This document shows positions 7,463-14,367 of a stretch of DNA of 18,360 nt, one piece after another. Location of the stretch: contig CALXGD010000075.1 of the NCBI GenBank assembly GCA_944387745.1, positions 1 through 18,360 on the forward strand, written 5' to 3'. Below the pieces are notes generated by a model. It was not told the origin of the DNA, did not search any database, and worked only from the letters and a program-made list of their open reading frames with translations. The stretch's first letter is position 1. Every line of letters starts with the position of its first letter. The position numbers and the translations under genes are program-made. This DNA comes from an uncultured Oscillospiraceae bacterium (lineage in GTDB: Bacteria; Bacillota_A; Clostridia; Oscillospirales; Oscillospiraceae).

Positions 7463-7498
7463 AAATTACATGGAAGGCAGTAAAAAGGAGTTGTTATT

Positions 7499-8134
7499 TT
7501 GTTTTCCCTGTTAAAGCCGAGAAAGTGCGCCATGGCCCTGCTGGGCAGCGCCATTCTTGCCTTCGGCTTGTACCATGTCCATGCCCTCTCCGGTGTCACC
7601 GAGGGGGGCGTACTCGGCATGACCCTGTTTCTGCACCACTGGCTGAGCCTGTCCCCGGCGGTGACAGGACTCATTATGAACGTGGCCTGCTACCTGATGG
7701 GCTGGAAGCTACTGGGGCGGGAGTTTATCGCTTACTCCATTGTGGCGGGGGGCGGGTTCTCCGTATTTTACGCCGTGGTAGAGCAGTTTGATCCCCTGTG
7801 GCCTCAGCTGGCGGAGTACCCCCTGCTGGCGGCGGTGCTGGGCGCCCTGTTTGTGGGCGTCGGCGTGGGCCTCAGTGTCCGGGCCGGCGGAGCACCCGGC
7901 GGGGACGATGCCCTGGCTATGAGCATCTCCGCCCTGACCCATTGGAATATCCAGTGGGCCTATCTCATCAGTGATCTGGTGGTGCTGGCGCTGTCAGCCA
8001 CCTACATTGACCTGGAGCGGCTGGGCTGCTCCCTGCTGACAGTGCTCCTCTCTGGACAGATCATCAGCCTGGTGCAGCGGGTAGGGCTGCCCAAAGAGAA
8101 GAGAACGGAAATTCCGGTAAAAGAACAGCTGTAA
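7499..8134 (+). CDS. YitT/YczE-like integral membrane protein
   Basis: 211 aa. The TTG start is chosen because AAAAAGGAG lies 8 nt upstream; the first in-frame ATG (7532) would cut into the first hydrophobic span. Seen: about five membrane segments (near residues 10-28, 33-47, 53-70, 76-94, 107-127 and 152-169, the boundaries approximate) and the glycine-rich GGAPGGDDALA loop (130-140), which matches the conserved GGxxGG(T/D)D turn of the YitT/DUF161 group. The C-terminal cytoplasmic DUF2179 domain found in canonical YitT proteins is absent; the protein ends soon after the last span. Function of the family is poorly known. It is a single-gene unit; hairpins at 8171-8261 follow it. Confidence 0.8.
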   Translation: MFSLLKPRKCAMALLGSAILAFGLYHVHALSGVTEGGVLGMTLFLHHWLSLSPAVTGLIMNVACYLMGWKLLGREFIAYSIVAGGGFSVFYAVVEQFDPLWPQLAEYPLLAAVLGALFVGVGVGLSVRAGGAPGGDDALAMSISALTHWNIQWAYLISDLVVLALSATYIDLERLGCSLLTVLLSGQIISLVQRVGLPKEKRTEIPVKEQL

Positions 8135-8170
8135 CCAAGACTCTAAGCGGGGATCGGAGGCCTTCCATAA

Positions 8171-8193
8171 AAAGATCCGCCTGCATGAGGCGG
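8171..8193 (-). terminator. Intrinsic terminator for cysK (minus strand)
   Basis: CCGCCT (8177-8182) pairs with AGGCGG (8188-8193) around GCATG. Read on the minus strand the stem is followed by ATCTTTTTAT, a usable U-tract. It lies about 80 bases past the cysK stop, behind a second larger hairpin. Confidence 0.6.
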
Positions 8194-8216
8194 CCCCCGC
8201 AAATAGACTAGAGCAG

Positions 8217-8261
8217 GACCCCCTGGAGGGCGGAGTGTAAGGCTCCACCCTCCAGGGGGTC
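8217..8261. terminator. Long 14-bp hairpin between convergent YitT-like and cysK genes
   Basis: GACCCCCTGGAGGG (8217-8230) pairs perfectly with CCCTCCAGGGGGTC (8248-8261); inside it GGAG (8232-8235) can pair with CTCC (8243-8246). There is no T run on either side. It could block read-through or protect 3' ends of either convergent transcript. Confidence 0.6.
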
Positions 8262-8273
8262 TCAGTTCAGCCT

Positions 8274-9206
8274 TCAATCTGTGAACATGGGGGAGGAGAG
8301 ATACCGGTCCCCGGAGTCGGGGAGGACCACCGCGATGGTCTTGCCGGCGTACTCCGGCCGGACGGCCAGCTGTCCCGCCGCCCACAGGGCGGCTCCGGAG
8401 GAGATACCTGCCAGGATGCCCTCGGTGCGGACCAGCTCCCGACCGGCGGCGAAGGCGTCCTCATCCTTTACCCGGATCACTTGGTCGTAGATCTCCCGGT
8501 CCAGGGCCTTGGGGATAAAGTTGGCGCCGATGCCCTGGATCTGGTGGGGGCCCGCCTGCCCTCCTGAGAGAAGGGGGGAGGCGTCGGGTTCCACCGCCGC
8601 CACCTGAAGGGCGGGATTTTTCTCCTTCAAATACTTCCCGGTGCCGGACAGGGTGCCGCCGGTGCCCACTGTGGCCACCAATACGTCCACCTGCCCCTGG
8701 GTGTCCGCCCAGATCTCCGGGCCGGTGGTGCGGTAGTGGGCCTCCGGATTGGCGGGGTTGGCGAACTGGTCAGGGATAAAGCTGCCTGGGATCTGCTTGG
8801 CCAGCTCCTCCGCCCTGTCCACCGAGCCCTTCATTCCCAGGGCCCCGGGGGTGATTACCAGCTCCGCACCGTAGGCGGAGAGCATACTGCGCCGCTCCGG
8901 ACTCATGGTGTCAGGCATGGTGAGAATAATGCGGTAGCCCCTGGCGGCGGCGATGCAGGCCAGGCCGATGCCTGTGTTGCCAGAGGTGGGCTCAATGATG
9001 GTCCCGCCGGGCTTCAGCAGCCCCTTGTTTTCTGCATCTAGAATCATGGACAGGGCGACCCGGTCCTTGGCGGAGCCGGCGGGGTTCAAATATTCCAGCT
9101 TGGCCAGCACCCGAGCCTGGAACCGGAGCTTGGCGCCATAGCGCTTTAGCTCCAGCAGGGGGGTGTGTCCGACGAGATCTTCTACGCCGTATGCGATTGC
9201 AGACAT
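8274..9206 (-). CDS. cysK: Cysteine synthase A (O-acetylserine sulfhydrylase)
   Basis: 310 aa, standard for CysK. It makes cysteine from O-acetylserine and sulfide with PLP, in the cytosol. Seen: the PLP lysine Lys47 in NPAGSAKDR (41-49); the substrate loop TSGNTG (73-78); the phosphate-binding GTGGT (180-184); and the late SSGAA and PDSGDRY motifs. The start ATG has AAAGGAGG about 9 nt upstream. It stands alone: no cysE or sulfate-assimilation gene lies nearby. CysK and CysM cannot be fully separated by eye, but length and motifs favour CysK. It diverges from the patatin gene. Confidence 0.95.
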   Translation of the reverse strand: MSAIAYGVEDLVGHTPLLELKRYGAKLRFQARVLAKLEYLNPAGSAKDRVALSMILDAENKGLLKPGGTIIEPTSGNTGIGLACIAAARGYRIILTMPDTMSPERRSMLSAYGAELVITPGALGMKGSVDRAEELAKQIPGSFIPDQFANPANPEAHYRTTGPEIWADTQGQVDVLVATVGTGGTLSGTGKYLKEKNPALQVAAVEPDASPLLSGGQAGPHQIQGIGANFIPKALDREIYDQVIRVKDEDAFAAGRELVRTEGILAGISSGAALWAAGQLAVRPEYAGKTIAVVLPDSGDRYLSSPMFTD

Positions 9207-9241
9207 GACAGAGTTCCTCCTTTGGGGTAACAGATAGCTTG

Positions 9242-9270
9242 ATCATACTGCCCGGGAGACAGACTGTCAA
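9242..9270 (-). promoter_or_regulatory. Promoter of cysK
   Basis: On the minus strand: perfect -35 TTGACA (9265-9270), 17-nt spacer, -10 TATGAT (9242-9247). A short dyad GACAG-A-CTGTC (9258-9268) overlaps the -35 and could be an operator, but I do not recognise it as a known site. Confidence 0.82.
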
Positions 9271-9280
9271 CTGGACGCTC

Positions 9281-9308
9281 TTGCAAAACGGGAGAGATTT
9301 CGTATAAT
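9281..9308 (+). promoter_or_regulatory. Promoter of the patatin-DUF3842 operon
   Basis: -35 TTGCAA (9281-9286), 16-nt spacer, -10 TATAAT (9303-9308). Transcription would begin near 9315, about 50 nt before the patatin start. Only ten bases separate its -35 from the divergent cysK -35, so the two may compete or share control. Confidence 0.8.
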
Positions 9309-9364
9309 AGAGGCAAAGCTGCAAAGCGGCGTCCCAGGGACGGCGCGGGAAGGGAAGCGGGTGT

Positions 9365-10216
9365 ATGAAAATAGGACTGGTACTGGAGGGCGGGGCTCTC
9401 CGGACGATTTTTTCCACCGGCGTGTTTGACGCTATGCTGGAGAAAAACCTGATGGCTGACTATGTGGTGGGGGTGTCGGCAGGCATCGCCTACGGTGTGA
9501 GCTATGTCTCCAAACAGTCCCGGCGGAATCTGGAGATCCTCAGCCGGTTTGCCAATGACCGGAGATATATGGGGCTGAAGAATCTGATAGATCGGCACAA
9601 CCGCAGCTACTTCGGCCTGGAGTTCTCCTATGAGACGATTCCCAATCAGCTGGTCCCCTTTGATTATGACACCTTTGCCGCCTTCCCTGGAAAGGTGGAG
9701 GCGGGCGTCACCAACCTGGAGACCGGACAGGCGGAGTACAAAGAGGTGCCCCGTCGGGATGAGAAGTTTCTTCTGCTCCAGGCCACCTGCGCCATGCCAC
9801 TCATGTTTCCCATCTATTGGATAGACGGCAAGCCCTATCTGGACGGCGGGGCGGCTGAGGCGGTGCCCTACCGCCGGGCCTTTGAACAGGGCTGCGACCG
9901 GGCGGTGGTGATTCTGACAAAGCCCCGCAGCTTTGTGCGGAGGCCGGAGAAGCTGCTGCCTCTGATTGAGCGCAAATACCGGGACTACCCCAATTTTTGC
10001 CGCACCATGGAGGAACGGGCGGAGCGAGACAACCGGTCCCGACAGGAGCTCTTCCGGCTGGAGCGGGAGGGAAAGGTGTTGGTCCTCGCGCCTGAGTCGC
10101 TCCATGGAGTGAGCAGGATTGAGCGGGATGTGGAGAAGCTGAGGATGCTCTGGGGAGAGGGCTATCAGCAGGGAATGGAGAACATCGAACAAATCCGGGC
10201 ATTTATGGGCAAATAG
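9365..10216 (+). CDS. Patatin-like phospholipase / serine esterase (YjjU-like)
   Basis: 283 aa. Seen: the oxyanion-hole glycine motif EGGALR (8-13); nucleophile elbow GVSAG with Ser38 (36-40); and the dyad aspartate in DGGA (Asp160). These are the three hallmarks of the patatin fold, which hydrolyses acyl esters by a Ser-Asp dyad. There is no signal peptide or membrane span, so it is likely cytosolic or peripherally membrane-bound. The overall arrangement resembles the YjjU group of bacterial patatins; natural lipid substrate is unknown. The RBS is weak (AGCGGG). DUF3842 follows after 38 bases on the same strand, probably in the same transcript. Confidence 0.9.
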   Translation: MKIGLVLEGGALRTIFSTGVFDAMLEKNLMADYVVGVSAGIAYGVSYVSKQSRRNLEILSRFANDRRYMGLKNLIDRHNRSYFGLEFSYETIPNQLVPFDYDTFAAFPGKVEAGVTNLETGQAEYKEVPRRDEKFLLLQATCAMPLMFPIYWIDGKPYLDGGAAEAVPYRRAFEQGCDRAVVILTKPRSFVRRPEKLLPLIERKYRDYPNFCRTMEERAERDNRSRQELFRLEREGKVLVLAPESLHGVSRIERDVEKLRMLWGEGYQQGMENIEQIRAFMGK

Positions 10217-10254
10217 CTCCCAGGTGCGCGGAACGGGAACTGGAAGGAGAATAT

Positions 10255-10686
10255 ATGTCAAAAATTGTGATCATCGACGGACAGGGCGGGCGCCTGGGAA
10301 AGCTGCTGGTGGAGGAAGTGAAGGCCCGCCTGCCCCAGGCGGAGCTGCTGGTGATTGGGACAAATGCCATTGCCACCTCTGCCATGCAGAAGGCGGGGGC
10401 CAGTCACGCGGCCACAGGGGAGAACCCGGTGGTGCGGGGGGTGATAGACGCGGACGTGGTGCTTGGCCCCCTGGGCATCGTGGTGGCCCACGCCATCCTG
10501 GGGGAGGTCACTCCCAAGATTGCGGAGGCAGTGGGGGGGTGTCGGGCCAAGAAGTTCCTGATCCCCATGAACAGCTGCGGAGTGGTGGTCTCCGGTGTCC
10601 CAGAGGACCTGGGTTTGGCGGCCCACGTGCGCCTGGCGGTGGACCAGGCGGCGGCGTACTTGAACAGGGAAGGCGGGGACCGGTGA
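10255..10686 (+). CDS. DUF3842 family protein
   Basis: 143 aa, start ATG behind GGAAGGAG. Seen: a nucleotide-binding-like N-terminus IVIIDGQGGRLGK (4-16), a conserved GTNAIATSAMQKAGA stretch (35-49), ATGENPVV (53-60), and LGPLGIVVAHAILGE (69-84). These match my memory of the clostridial DUF3842 family, whose function has not been established. The glycine-rich start suggests a Rossmann-like fold; this is inference. It sits between the patatin gene and a small overlapping reading frame, with which it shares a GTGA stop/start overlap. Confidence 0.88.
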   Translation: MSKIVIIDGQGGRLGKLLVEEVKARLPQAELLVIGTNAIATSAMQKAGASHAATGENPVVRGVIDADVVLGPLGIVVAHAILGEVTPKIAEAVGGCRAKKFLIPMNSCGVVVSGVPEDLGLAAHVRLAVDQAAAYLNREGGDR

Positions 10687-10818
10687 GTCCCAGAATTGAC
10701 GACTGGGGAGCCCCGGTCTTGCCGGCAGAGACGGTGGACCGGACCCTCGGACCTGGACGACTCCACCCCCCTGGAGGAGTACCGACGCTGGCAGAAGTGG
10801 ATGGAGCGGGGAAACTGA
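10683..10818 (+). pseudogene. Small ORF overlapping DUF3842, apparently frameshifted
   Basis: A GTG overlapping the DUF3842 stop (GTGA at 10683-10686) opens a frame reading VSPRIDDWGAPVLPAETVDR. At about 10745-10750 the plausible protein moves to the next frame and reads DLDDSTPLEEYRRWQKWM and so on, to a TGA at 10816-10818. Removing one base from CTCGGACC joins the two halves into a 44-residue acidic protein; without that, frame one runs on as low-quality Pro/Gly-rich sequence through the terminator into antisense rpmB. I do not recognise the product. It could be a decayed gene, a sequencing error, or (less likely, no slippery site seen) programmed frameshifting. Confidence 0.5.
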
Positions 10819-10827
10819 GCAAAAGAA

Positions 10828-10858
10828 AAAGCCCCCGCGGCATTTCCGCAGGGGCTTT
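10828..10858 (-). terminator. Terminator of rpmB, shared with the DUF3842 operon
   Basis: AAAGCCCC (10828-10835) pairs with GGGGCTTT (10851-10858); after one C-A mismatch GCGG pairs with CCGC around CATTT. The minus-strand read ends in TTTTTCTTTT, a good U-tract for rpmB. The plus-strand tail (CTTTCATCTT) is weaker but may also end the patatin-DUF3842 transcript. Confidence 0.82.
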
Positions 10859-10876
10859 CATCTTGCCATATACCGA

Positions 10877-11065
10877 TTACACAGCGCGGGTGACCTTACC
10901 GGAACGGAGGCATCTGGTGCAGACGTACACATGAGTGGGGGTCCCATTCACGATCGCCTTCACACGCTTCACATTGGGCTTCCAGGTACGGTTAGAACGG
11001 CGGTGAGAGTGGGAGACCTTGATTCCAAAAGTGACGCCCTTGTCGCAGAATTCGCATTTGGCCAT
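10877..11065 (-). CDS. rpmB: 50S ribosomal protein L28
   Basis: 62 aa, full length for L28, start MAKCEFCDKG behind GAGGAGG. Two CxxC pairs (C4/C7 and C49/C52) mark the zinc-binding (C+) form. The basic central region (SHSHRRSNRTWKPN) binds 23S rRNA. It is a monocistronic gene with its own promoter and terminator, divergent from hprK, as in many clostridia. Confidence 0.97.
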   Translation of the reverse strand: MAKCEFCDKGVTFGIKVSHSHRRSNRTWKPNVKRVKAIVNGTPTHVYVCTRCLRSGKVTRAV

Positions 11066-11117
11066 GTTGCTTACCTCCTCGCTATGAAAGTACGCTCTTT
11101 ATGAAGCATCGACAGAT

Positions 11118-11146
11118 ATATTACCAGACTTTTTTGGGAATTGCAA
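11118..11146 (-). promoter_or_regulatory. Promoter of rpmB
   Basis: On the minus strand: -35 TTGCAA (11141-11146), 17-nt spacer, -10 TAATAT (11118-11123). Leader of about 45 nt. The region just upstream (11150-11175) is AT-rich with T runs, as for an UP element. Confidence 0.75.
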
Positions 11147-11218
11147 GGCTTTTTTTTAAATCCGGAAAAATTTTTAACAGAAGGGGGCGGGGAGAACGGC
11201 AAGGAGATGCTGGAATGC

Positions 11219-11247
11219 TTGCGAAATGTGACAAGATGGGATATACT
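11219..11247 (+). promoter_or_regulatory. Promoter of hprK-glucokinase
   Basis: -35 TTGCGA (11219-11224), 17-nt spacer, -10 TATACT (11242-11247). Transcription would start near 11254, about 33 nt before the hprK ATG, which supports that start over the upstream open frame. Confidence 0.78.
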
Positions 11248-11286
11248 AAGCAAAACAGCGGCACACGGAAAAAGGAGGAAGATCCC

Positions 11287-12240
11287 ATGGCTGAACATGA
11301 AAAAAGCGTCAAATTGGGAGAGATCATCCAGGAGTTCCGTCTGGAGATTCTCCACGAGGGACCGGACTGCGAAGCAACTCCCGTGACCACCCTGGATGTC
11401 AACCGCCCCGGCCTGCCCTTAGCCGGATTTTTCGAACACTTCGACGCCCGCCGCCTGCTGGTCATTGGGCGGACAGAGAACACCTTTTTAGAGCAGATGG
11501 AGCCGGAGGAGCGCCGGGCCAGATTTGACCGGCTGCTGTCCTATCCGGTGCCGGCACTGATTATCACCCGAGCCTTGGAGCCGTTTCCAGAGTGTATGGA
11601 GATGGCCGTGAAGCATGACCGCACAGTCCTGCGCACAGATGAGCACACCTCCGCTTTTATGAGCCGGCTCATCGGCAGCCTCTATAACCGCCTGGCTCCC
11701 CAGATCACTCGCTCTGGCGTGCTGATGGAGATCTACGGCGAGGGGGTGCTCATCCAGGGAGAGTCCGGCGTGGGCAAGAGCGAAGTGGCCATTGAGCTGA
11801 TCCAGCGGGGCCACCGCATCGTGGCTGACGACGCGGTAGAGATTCGGGTGACCAACCACAACACCTTGATTGCCAAGGCGCCGGAGCTCATTCGGTACTA
11901 TATGGAGCTGAGGGGCATCGGCGTGGTGGATCTGCGCGGCCTGTTTGGGATGAGAGTGATCAAGATGGAACAGGAGATCGACCTAGTGGTTACTCTGGAG
12001 CCCTGGGACGACCACGCTATGTACGACCGCTTCGGCCTGGAGGGGGCCGAGACTGAGATTATGGGGGTCAAGGTCCCGGCTGTGACCATCCCCGTAAAGC
12101 CGGGGCGCAACCTGGCCAGCATATTGGAGGTGGCCGCCATCAACAACCGCAGCCGGCAGCTGGGCCACAACGCCGCTCTGGAGCTCACCCAGCGGATGGA
12201 CGAGCATTTCCAAAAGCTTATGGATGGAGAGGAGGTCTGA
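11287..12240 (+). CDS. hprK: HPr kinase/phosphorylase
   Basis: 317 aa from the ATG behind AAAAAGGAGG; 62 codons of open frame upstream are rejected because they cross the promoter. It phosphorylates (ATP or PPi) and dephosphorylates Ser46 of HPr, the signal for CcpA-dependent catabolite control. Seen: N-terminal domain (1-135); Walker A GESGVGKS (158-165); RGHRIVADD (174-182); the HPrK signature ELRGIGVVDLRGLFG (207-221); and IPVKPGRNLA (268-277). One oddity: the position that reads HGVLVD in B. subtilis is SGVLME here (S143), so a usually conserved His is Ser. A ROK glucokinase starts two bases after the stop, implying one transcript. Confidence 0.96.
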   Translation: MAEHEKSVKLGEIIQEFRLEILHEGPDCEATPVTTLDVNRPGLPLAGFFEHFDARRLLVIGRTENTFLEQMEPEERRARFDRLLSYPVPALIITRALEPFPECMEMAVKHDRTVLRTDEHTSAFMSRLIGSLYNRLAPQITRSGVLMEIYGEGVLIQGESGVGKSEVAIELIQRGHRIVADDAVEIRVTNHNTLIAKAPELIRYYMELRGIGVVDLRGLFGMRVIKMEQEIDLVVTLEPWDDHAMYDRFGLEGAETEIMGVKVPAVTIPVKPGRNLASILEVAAINNRSRQLGHNAALELTQRMDEHFQKLMDGEEV

Positions 12241-12242
12241 CC

Positions 12243-13187
12243 GTGTATCTGGGAATTGACGTGGGGGGAACCAATCTGGTGGCCGGACTGGTGGACCGAG
12301 AGGGGCAGATCGGCGGCAAGGTCTCTCTCCCAGTGGACCGAAGCTGGGATGGAGAGGAACTGGTGAGCCGCCTGGCGGATCTGGCATCCCAGGCGCTTGA
12401 GACGGCCAGATGTCCTCTGGGAGAGCTGGAGGGCGTGGGAGTGGGTGTCCCGGGCCTGGTGGACAATAAGGCCGGCGTTGTGGTGACGACACCCAATATG
12501 TCGTTCCGGAACACTCCCTTCCGCGCGCTCTTTCAGCAGAAGCTGAGGGTGCCCGTCTCTCTGGGAAATGACGCCGACTGCGCGGCGGCAGGGGAGTACT
12601 GGGCGGGGGCGGCCAAGGGCCGCGACCCGGTTCTGGTCATCACTCTGGGGACAGGCATCGGAGGAGGGCTGGTGCGGGGCGGAAAGCTCTACGTCGGCTT
12701 CGGAGGCGCGGGCCTGGAGGTGGGCCACATGGTAACTCATCCGGAGGGGGAGCTCTGTGGCTGCGGGAACCGGGGCTGCTGGGAGCGGTACGGCTCCGCC
12801 ACCGCCCTGATCCAGCAGACCAGGGCGGCTATGCAACAGGACCGGAATAGCGCCCTGTGGACCGTGTGCGGCGGCGACCTGAACAAGGTGGAGGGCCGCA
12901 CCCCCTTCCAGGCGGCCCGGCAGGGGGATGCGACTGCCCTCCGGGTGCTGGAGCAGTACCGCAGGGAGCTCTCCTACGGCCTGATCAGCCTGTGCAATAT
13001 CCTCTTCCCAGAGGTGATCTGCCTGGGCGGAGGGGTGAGCGCAGCAGACCGCGATCTGCTGCTGGAGCCCCTGGAGAAGCTGGTCCACGCGGGCTGCTTC
13101 AATCAGAGCGTCCTGCCCAAGCTGGTGCGGGCCAGTCTGGGCAACGACGCCGGCGTGGTGGGCGCAGCCATGCTGTGCCGGATGTAA
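12243..13187 (+). CDS. ROK-family glucokinase
   Basis: 314 aa from a GTG two bases after the hprK stop; the RBS GGAGG lies at the end of hprK, so translation is probably coupled. Seen: ATP-binding GIDVGGTN (4-11); catalytic GNDAD with Asp110 (108-112); phosphate-binding LGTGIGGG (135-142); and the ROK zinc site with His162 and CxCGxxGC (Cys172, Cys174, Cys179). These match Gram-positive GlcK-type glucokinases, which make glucose 6-phosphate in the cytosol. Other hexoses or N-acetylmannosamine are possible substrates for ROK kinases, but the motif set and hprK neighbour favour glucose. A terminator follows 20 bases after the stop. Confidence 0.92.
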   Translation: MYLGIDVGGTNLVAGLVDREGQIGGKVSLPVDRSWDGEELVSRLADLASQALETARCPLGELEGVGVGVPGLVDNKAGVVVTTPNMSFRNTPFRALFQQKLRVPVSLGNDADCAAAGEYWAGAAKGRDPVLVITLGTGIGGGLVRGGKLYVGFGGAGLEVGHMVTHPEGELCGCGNRGCWERYGSATALIQQTRAAMQQDRNSALWTVCGGDLNKVEGRTPFQAARQGDATALRVLEQYRRELSYGLISLCNILFPEVICLGGGVSAADRDLLLEPLEKLVHAGCFNQSVLPKLVRASLGNDAGVVGAAMLCRM

Positions 13188-13207
13188 ATGAGAGAGCGGC
13201 AAATGAG

Positions 13208-13240
13208 CTGCCCCCGGCGAGAGCCGGGGGCAGAATTTTT
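13208..13240 (+). terminator. Terminator of the hprK-glucokinase transcript
   Basis: CTGCCCCCGGC (13208-13218) pairs perfectly with GCCGGGGGCAG (13223-13233) around a GAGA tetraloop; AATTTTT follows. It separates hprK-glucokinase from the murB promoter. Confidence 0.92.
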
Positions 13241-13326
13241 GCCTTGCTCCCCCTTCTGTCAGTTTGGCGAGCACTCAGGAGACGGTGAGAAATTTTTCAG
13301 GGAGTATTCTATTTGCCGGGAAGGTT

Positions 13327-13335
13327 TGCTATAAT
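13327..13335 (+). promoter_or_regulatory. Extended -10 promoter of the murB cluster
   Basis: TGCTATAAT (13327-13335) is a full extended -10 element (TGn plus TATAAT). No good -35 is present at the right spacing (TTCTAT at 13307-13312 at best), as expected of extended -10 promoters. It gives a leader of roughly 48 nt to murB and would drive murB through whiA. Confidence 0.72.
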
Positions 13336-13389
13336 AGAGACGTTAGCATATTCTGGGGCGGTGTGCCCTTTTGAATTCATGGAGGTCAA

Positions 13390-14316
13390 ATGGATCGGTT
13401 TGCACAGCTGGCAGCCGCCCTTCGGGTGGACTGTCCGGACCTGGAACTGCGGGAGTATGAACCCATGTCCCAACACACCACCTTCCGCATCGGCGGCCCC
13501 GCCCGCCTGATGGCCCTGCCCAAGACGAAGAGGGAGGCCCAGGCGGTCCTTCAAACGGCCCAGGCGTTAGAGGTGGAACCCTTTTTTCTGGGCAACGGCT
13601 CCAACCTGCTGGTGGCGGATGAGGGATACGGCGGATTTGTCCTCAAGCTGACTGGGGAGATGAGGCAGGTCTGGGAGGTAAACCGCCGTCTGGTGGCGGG
13701 GAGCGCGATTCTCCTCTCCCAGCTGGCGTGGGCCGCCCTGGGCCGGGGGCTGGCCGGGCTGGAGTTCGCCCACGGTATCCCCGGCAGCCTGGGCGGTGCG
13801 ATTACCATGAACGCGGGTGCCTACGGCGGCGAGATGGCCCAGGTGGTGACGGCCGTCACCTGCCTCACCCGAAGGGGAGAGCTGGAGACCGTCCCCGCAG
13901 ACCGGTGCGCATTTTCCTACCGGCACAGCGCCTTCTCCGACGGGGAGCGGCTGATTCTACAGGTGGAATTTTCTCTGCCCCAGGGGGATCCGGAGGAGAT
14001 CCGGGCTAAGATAGAGGATTTGGCCCAGCGGCGGAGAGAGAAGCAGCCCCTGGAGTACCCCAGTGCTGGCTCTATGTTCAAGCGCCCCCCGGGCTATTTT
14101 GCCGCCGCCCTCATCGACCAGTGCGGCCTCAAGGGTCTCACCGTGGGCGGGGCCCAGGTGTCAGAGAAGCACGCGGGCTTTGTGGTCAACCGGGGCGGGG
14201 CCACCTGCGCCGACGTGCTCTCCCTGGTGGACCAGGTGAGAGAGCGGGTGTTCCGGGCCACTGGGGTGGAGCTGGAGATGGAGGTGCGGGTATTGGGACA
14301 GGGGCCGCTGTTCTGA
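13390..14316 (+). CDS. murB: UDP-N-acetylenolpyruvoylglucosamine reductase
   Basis: 308 aa, start ATG behind GGAGG. It reduces UDP-GlcNAc-enolpyruvate to UDP-MurNAc with NADPH and FAD, the second step of peptidoglycan precursor synthesis, in the cytosol. Seen: FAD-binding GNGSNLLVAD (68-77) and HGIPGSLGGA (128-137); active-site Arg178 in YRHS; catalytic Ser228 in YPSAGSMFKRP (223-233); and the C-terminal Glu298 in EMEVRVLG. It belongs to the short type II MurB group usual in Firmicutes. It opens the murB-rapZ-yvcK-whiA run. Confidence 0.97.
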   Translation: MDRFAQLAAALRVDCPDLELREYEPMSQHTTFRIGGPARLMALPKTKREAQAVLQTAQALEVEPFFLGNGSNLLVADEGYGGFVLKLTGEMRQVWEVNRRLVAGSAILLSQLAWAALGRGLAGLEFAHGIPGSLGGAITMNAGAYGGEMAQVVTAVTCLTRRGELETVPADRCAFSYRHSAFSDGERLILQVEFSLPQGDPEEIRAKIEDLAQRRREKQPLEYPSAGSMFKRPPGYFAAALIDQCGLKGLTVGGAQVSEKHAGFVVNRGGATCADVLSLVDQVRERVFRATGVELEMEVRVLGQGPLF

Positions 14317-14367
14317 CGGCCATTCACAGGACCCGGCGGAGCTGGTTTGACGAAAGAGAGGAAAACG

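Noticed and set aside
7306..7674. 123-codon upstream extension of the GH13 frame
   Set aside because: It crosses the gene's own promoter and the divergent promoter, shows no signal peptide or domain, and the ATG at 7303-7305 has a good RBS.
10224..10934. 236-codon plus-strand frame across DUF3842 and antisense rpmB
   Set aside because: It is Gly/Arg/Pro-rich shadow sequence. Only the short part 10683-10746 may be protein, as the first half of the frameshifted small ORF.
11101..11286. 62-codon upstream extension of hprK
   Set aside because: It covers the rpmB and hprK promoters and is Lys/Arg-rich unlike HprK; the ATG at 11287 has a strong RBS.
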